Assembly: GCA_024529925.1 (NCBI GenBank)
Contig: JAFEUB010001051.1
Coordinates: 1-64,000, forward strand
DNA from: Ophthalmolycus amberensis
Lineage: Eukaryota > Chordata > Actinopteri > Perciformes > Zoarcidae
Length of the DNA stretch: 64,000 nt
Direction of reading: 5' to 3'
Position 1 is the first letter of the stretch, and every line of letters begins with the position of its first letter. Shown in pieces: positions 61,624-64,000 of the stretch. The position numbers were made by a program, and so were the translations under genes. The notes beneath the pieces were generated by a model. The model searched no databases and had not been told where the DNA came from. It saw only the letters and a program-made list of their open reading frames with translations.

Positions 61624-62417
61624 GGCTAGTGACCTTACGCCATGCGTGAAATGGCTCCAAATGGCTTCCCTTTGTCTATTGGCAGTGCTGCTATATGCTT
61701 TACACTAAGCCTGGCCTCTATGGGCGCTTACAGCCTGTACAGTATGAGTCAGCCTGCTTTGTAGCAGCCTAACTGTCAAATACCGAACAGCAGGGGGGGG
61801 CAGGACACATACTCACAAGGCTCTCCTAAACTGTTTGTGTGAGTGTTTCTCAGCCAGGAGTTTAGTTTATTAATGTGTTCTATGGTTACAACAAGTGTTT
61901 GTGTGCCACTGCTGGATATTGGAGGAACTGCAACGTCACGTTTTCAAAGTTTCTCAGAGGACTGCTCTTCTTTTACGAGTGAGTCCTGCTCACAGACTTA
62001 AGGAGACATGGATGGGAGCACAAATCACTTTTATCAGCCACGCAGACGGTTTACACATTAGCCCTTCGACTCATCCCTTCTATAAGACCGTCTCTCCCTC
62101 TCCCCTCCGCAGGAAGGTCTCCACTCCGTGCACTTTGGAAAACTTCCCACAACTACGGTCCTATAAAGCACTAAGCCCTCTGCCTCTCGACTCCCACCGT
62201 GCACATCTTTGAAGCATCGCTCATCGGCGATACCGCACAGCTCTGAGAGCTTACGCATCCAAAGCCTAATGGCCCAGCGCTGGTTAACTTTCAGGCTTAT
62301 ACCTCTGCTGATGAACTCCAGCAGCCGTCACCACTGTGTCTCATCCCAGCTAACACCGGCATTGTGCTGGCGAGGTTTAGAGATGAGGAGAGTGAGGATT
62401 GTCAATAGATAGGGGAG

Positions 62418-62438
62418 ATGGGGGGGGGGGGGGGGGGG
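62418..62438. repeat. poly-G run
   Basis: About 19-20 consecutive G residues, possible quadruplex former and a likely site of sequencing length error. Confidence 0.85.
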
Positions 62439-63543
62439 TGGAGGACTTGGGAGAAACCTGTTAATCGGCGTGTAAGGCGATGGAATAATGAACTTTCTAG
62501 AGAGACACTTCATGTCAAGCAGGATTTAAAGAATCTCCACAGCAGGATTTACCACGTGCACCACCTACACGGTGTCAGTCAGGGTTACGCGCAGTTACGT
62601 TACCCCGACAGTTACATCAGCATCCGTCAGACGGAGTGGCATCAAGACGTAGAACATTTGGAGATCAGAGTGAGACTTCATAAAGCAGTCACACAAATCC
62701 ACCGTCACACAGACCCTAACCCTACAGCTCCACGATCTCGAGTCGCTCTATACAGACATCTACTCTACGCTGGTATCCAGTGTGAAAGCTGTTCAACCAT
62801 AAAGTTGACATTGCACTTAAGCCGTGTTGGCGATGGGGATATGTTCTGTGACTTACCTGGGACCGTTAAACCCAATGGGGCTCGGTATGATGATGTAATG
62901 GCCTTTCTCTCAAATATGAACAGAAGCCAGTGGGAGCCGATCTTGTTGATTCACAACTGTCGACATACATTGTAATGTGTTTATGAAATGTATATTTCTT
63001 ATGTACTTTGCTCCTGTTATCCTCGTGGCGGCATCCGGCAAAGTCTCTACACCCGCTGCCGTTTTATGGTCGATCGATGGACAGTCCGGCTGACAGGCGG
63101 GCCTATTTACAGATCAGCCTGCCATCATGCTTTACAGCAGCAATGGCCCTCAATTCTCTCGATGACTCCGTTGTCCCGAAAAAGACACATAAAGACATAG
63201 CTGTTTTTTTTTTCTTGTTTTTTTTTCTTTCTTTCGTCACCCAAAGAGAGAGGCCGGGACATAAATCGACTTGAGGAGAAGCAGTTGTTTTCTGCCCTGG
63301 GCGGCCGGGTTTTATTGTCCTCCACAAGAAGCTTATTGGAGGGCTCTTTTGTGTGAGGGGGGATTTTACGGCCGATTGCGTGTATTGGAGTAGTCATAAA
63401 ACTAAGTAGAGGAGACCTGTCTTCATGGTGTCGGTGGTGGCCGCGCTTACGACCCGTGTTGCTCAGAAATAGGAGCGCAATGAGGGACACCAGCAAGATC
63501 TGTCTTTTATCCGCTGTGAGACGGCAGCGCAGGCATCTGCGAG

Positions 63544-63620
63544 GATGTGGTGGCACAACAGTGGTGTGTGTGTCTGACTCCAGATCAGAAGGTTGCCTGT
63601 TTAAAATCGCATCAGGATCA
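63544..63620 (+). pseudogene. decayed tRNA-Trp copy
   Basis: The anticodon arm tctgactccagatcaga and following aggttgc are exact. The D arm is expanded by TG slippage (gtggtgtgtgtg) and the T arm is disrupted (ctgtttaaaatcgcatcagg). Not functional. Confidence 0.7.
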
Positions 63621-64000
63621 AAGTCATCCCAATCCTGCTGTGCTTACTCGATGACTTTCACTTTCTTTCTGTAACAGCAAACTCATACTGCATAAACAAT
63701 AGTGAGAGGATTTCTTATATAACAAATAGACAAACGTGAACAGCGACTCAGAGTGAAAAACAACCTATAATTGGTCATATTGTTCTTTTTTCAATGCAGG
63801 CTACCTCACTTTGAGTATCAATGGTGTAAATTATACAGGACAAGTAAGAAGAAAGTATTTTGGGTAACTTCTGGGTCACACTCCTCCCTCATCCACTCTT
63901 TTGTTTTATCTGCACACCCACACTGCAGCCTTTGGTACAAAGTGTCTCTTTCATCTTCCCCTAAAATCTGCTGTTCTTTGTCTCTCTCTCTCTCTCTCTC

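Overview
The window is vertebrate nuclear DNA, almost certainly from a teleost fish. Evidence: two genes with short exons split by GT-AG introns, dense CA/TG and CT microsatellites, tRNA-Trp copies, a DIRS-type retrotransposon remnant, a non-autonomous hAT element, and dispersed repeats I recall from ray-finned (especially percomorph) fish. There is no prokaryotic or organellar signal. Only two protein-coding genes can be supported, both on the + strand and in the conserved vertebrate order cul2 then pard3 (human 10p11).

Region 1 (about 1-10,200) is cul2, cullin-2, the scaffold of the elongin B/C-VHL type ubiquitin ligases. All 20 coding exons are present (380-9491), preceded by the end of a 5'UTR intron. 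The exons sum to 2239 bases, one base more than the 2238 needed for the 745-residue family protein plus stop. The surplus base lies at about 916-919 in coding exon 2 and causes a frameshift with a stop at 937-939. The first coding intron has the hallmarks of a minor-spliceosome (U12-type) intron. Intron 3 contains an inverted, internally deleted DIRS-like retrotransposon. The 3'UTR has two tandem perfect hairpins.

Region 2 (about 10,200-16,400) is intergenic: one apparently intact tRNA-Trp gene, one inverted and damaged copy, one truncated copy, a possible short repeat, and microsatellites.

Region 3 (about 16,400-64,000) is the 5' part of pard3 (Par-3 polarity scaffold). Coding exon 1 (16532-16651) and exon 2 (45823-45924) encode residues 1-74, the oligomerising N-terminal domain. 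They are separated by a 29.2 kb intron. Intron 2 runs from 45925 past the window end, so the PDZ domains and the rest of the protein lie outside. The introns hold three more apparently intact tRNA-Trp genes and four decayed copies, a 73-unit TTC/GAA tract, a 453-bp hAT element with a nested repeat, a direct duplication of about 0.3 kb units, two recognised fish repeats, long compound AT/GATC/TATC repeats, and an RFX X-box-like site.

The two genes are not functionally linked in any way visible here; their adjacency is conserved synteny. The best leads are the cul2 frameshift, the U12-type intron, the tRNA-Trp set with a compensated acceptor-stem pair, the 3'UTR double hairpin, and the TTC/GAA tract. 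I did not find a convincing new gene system.
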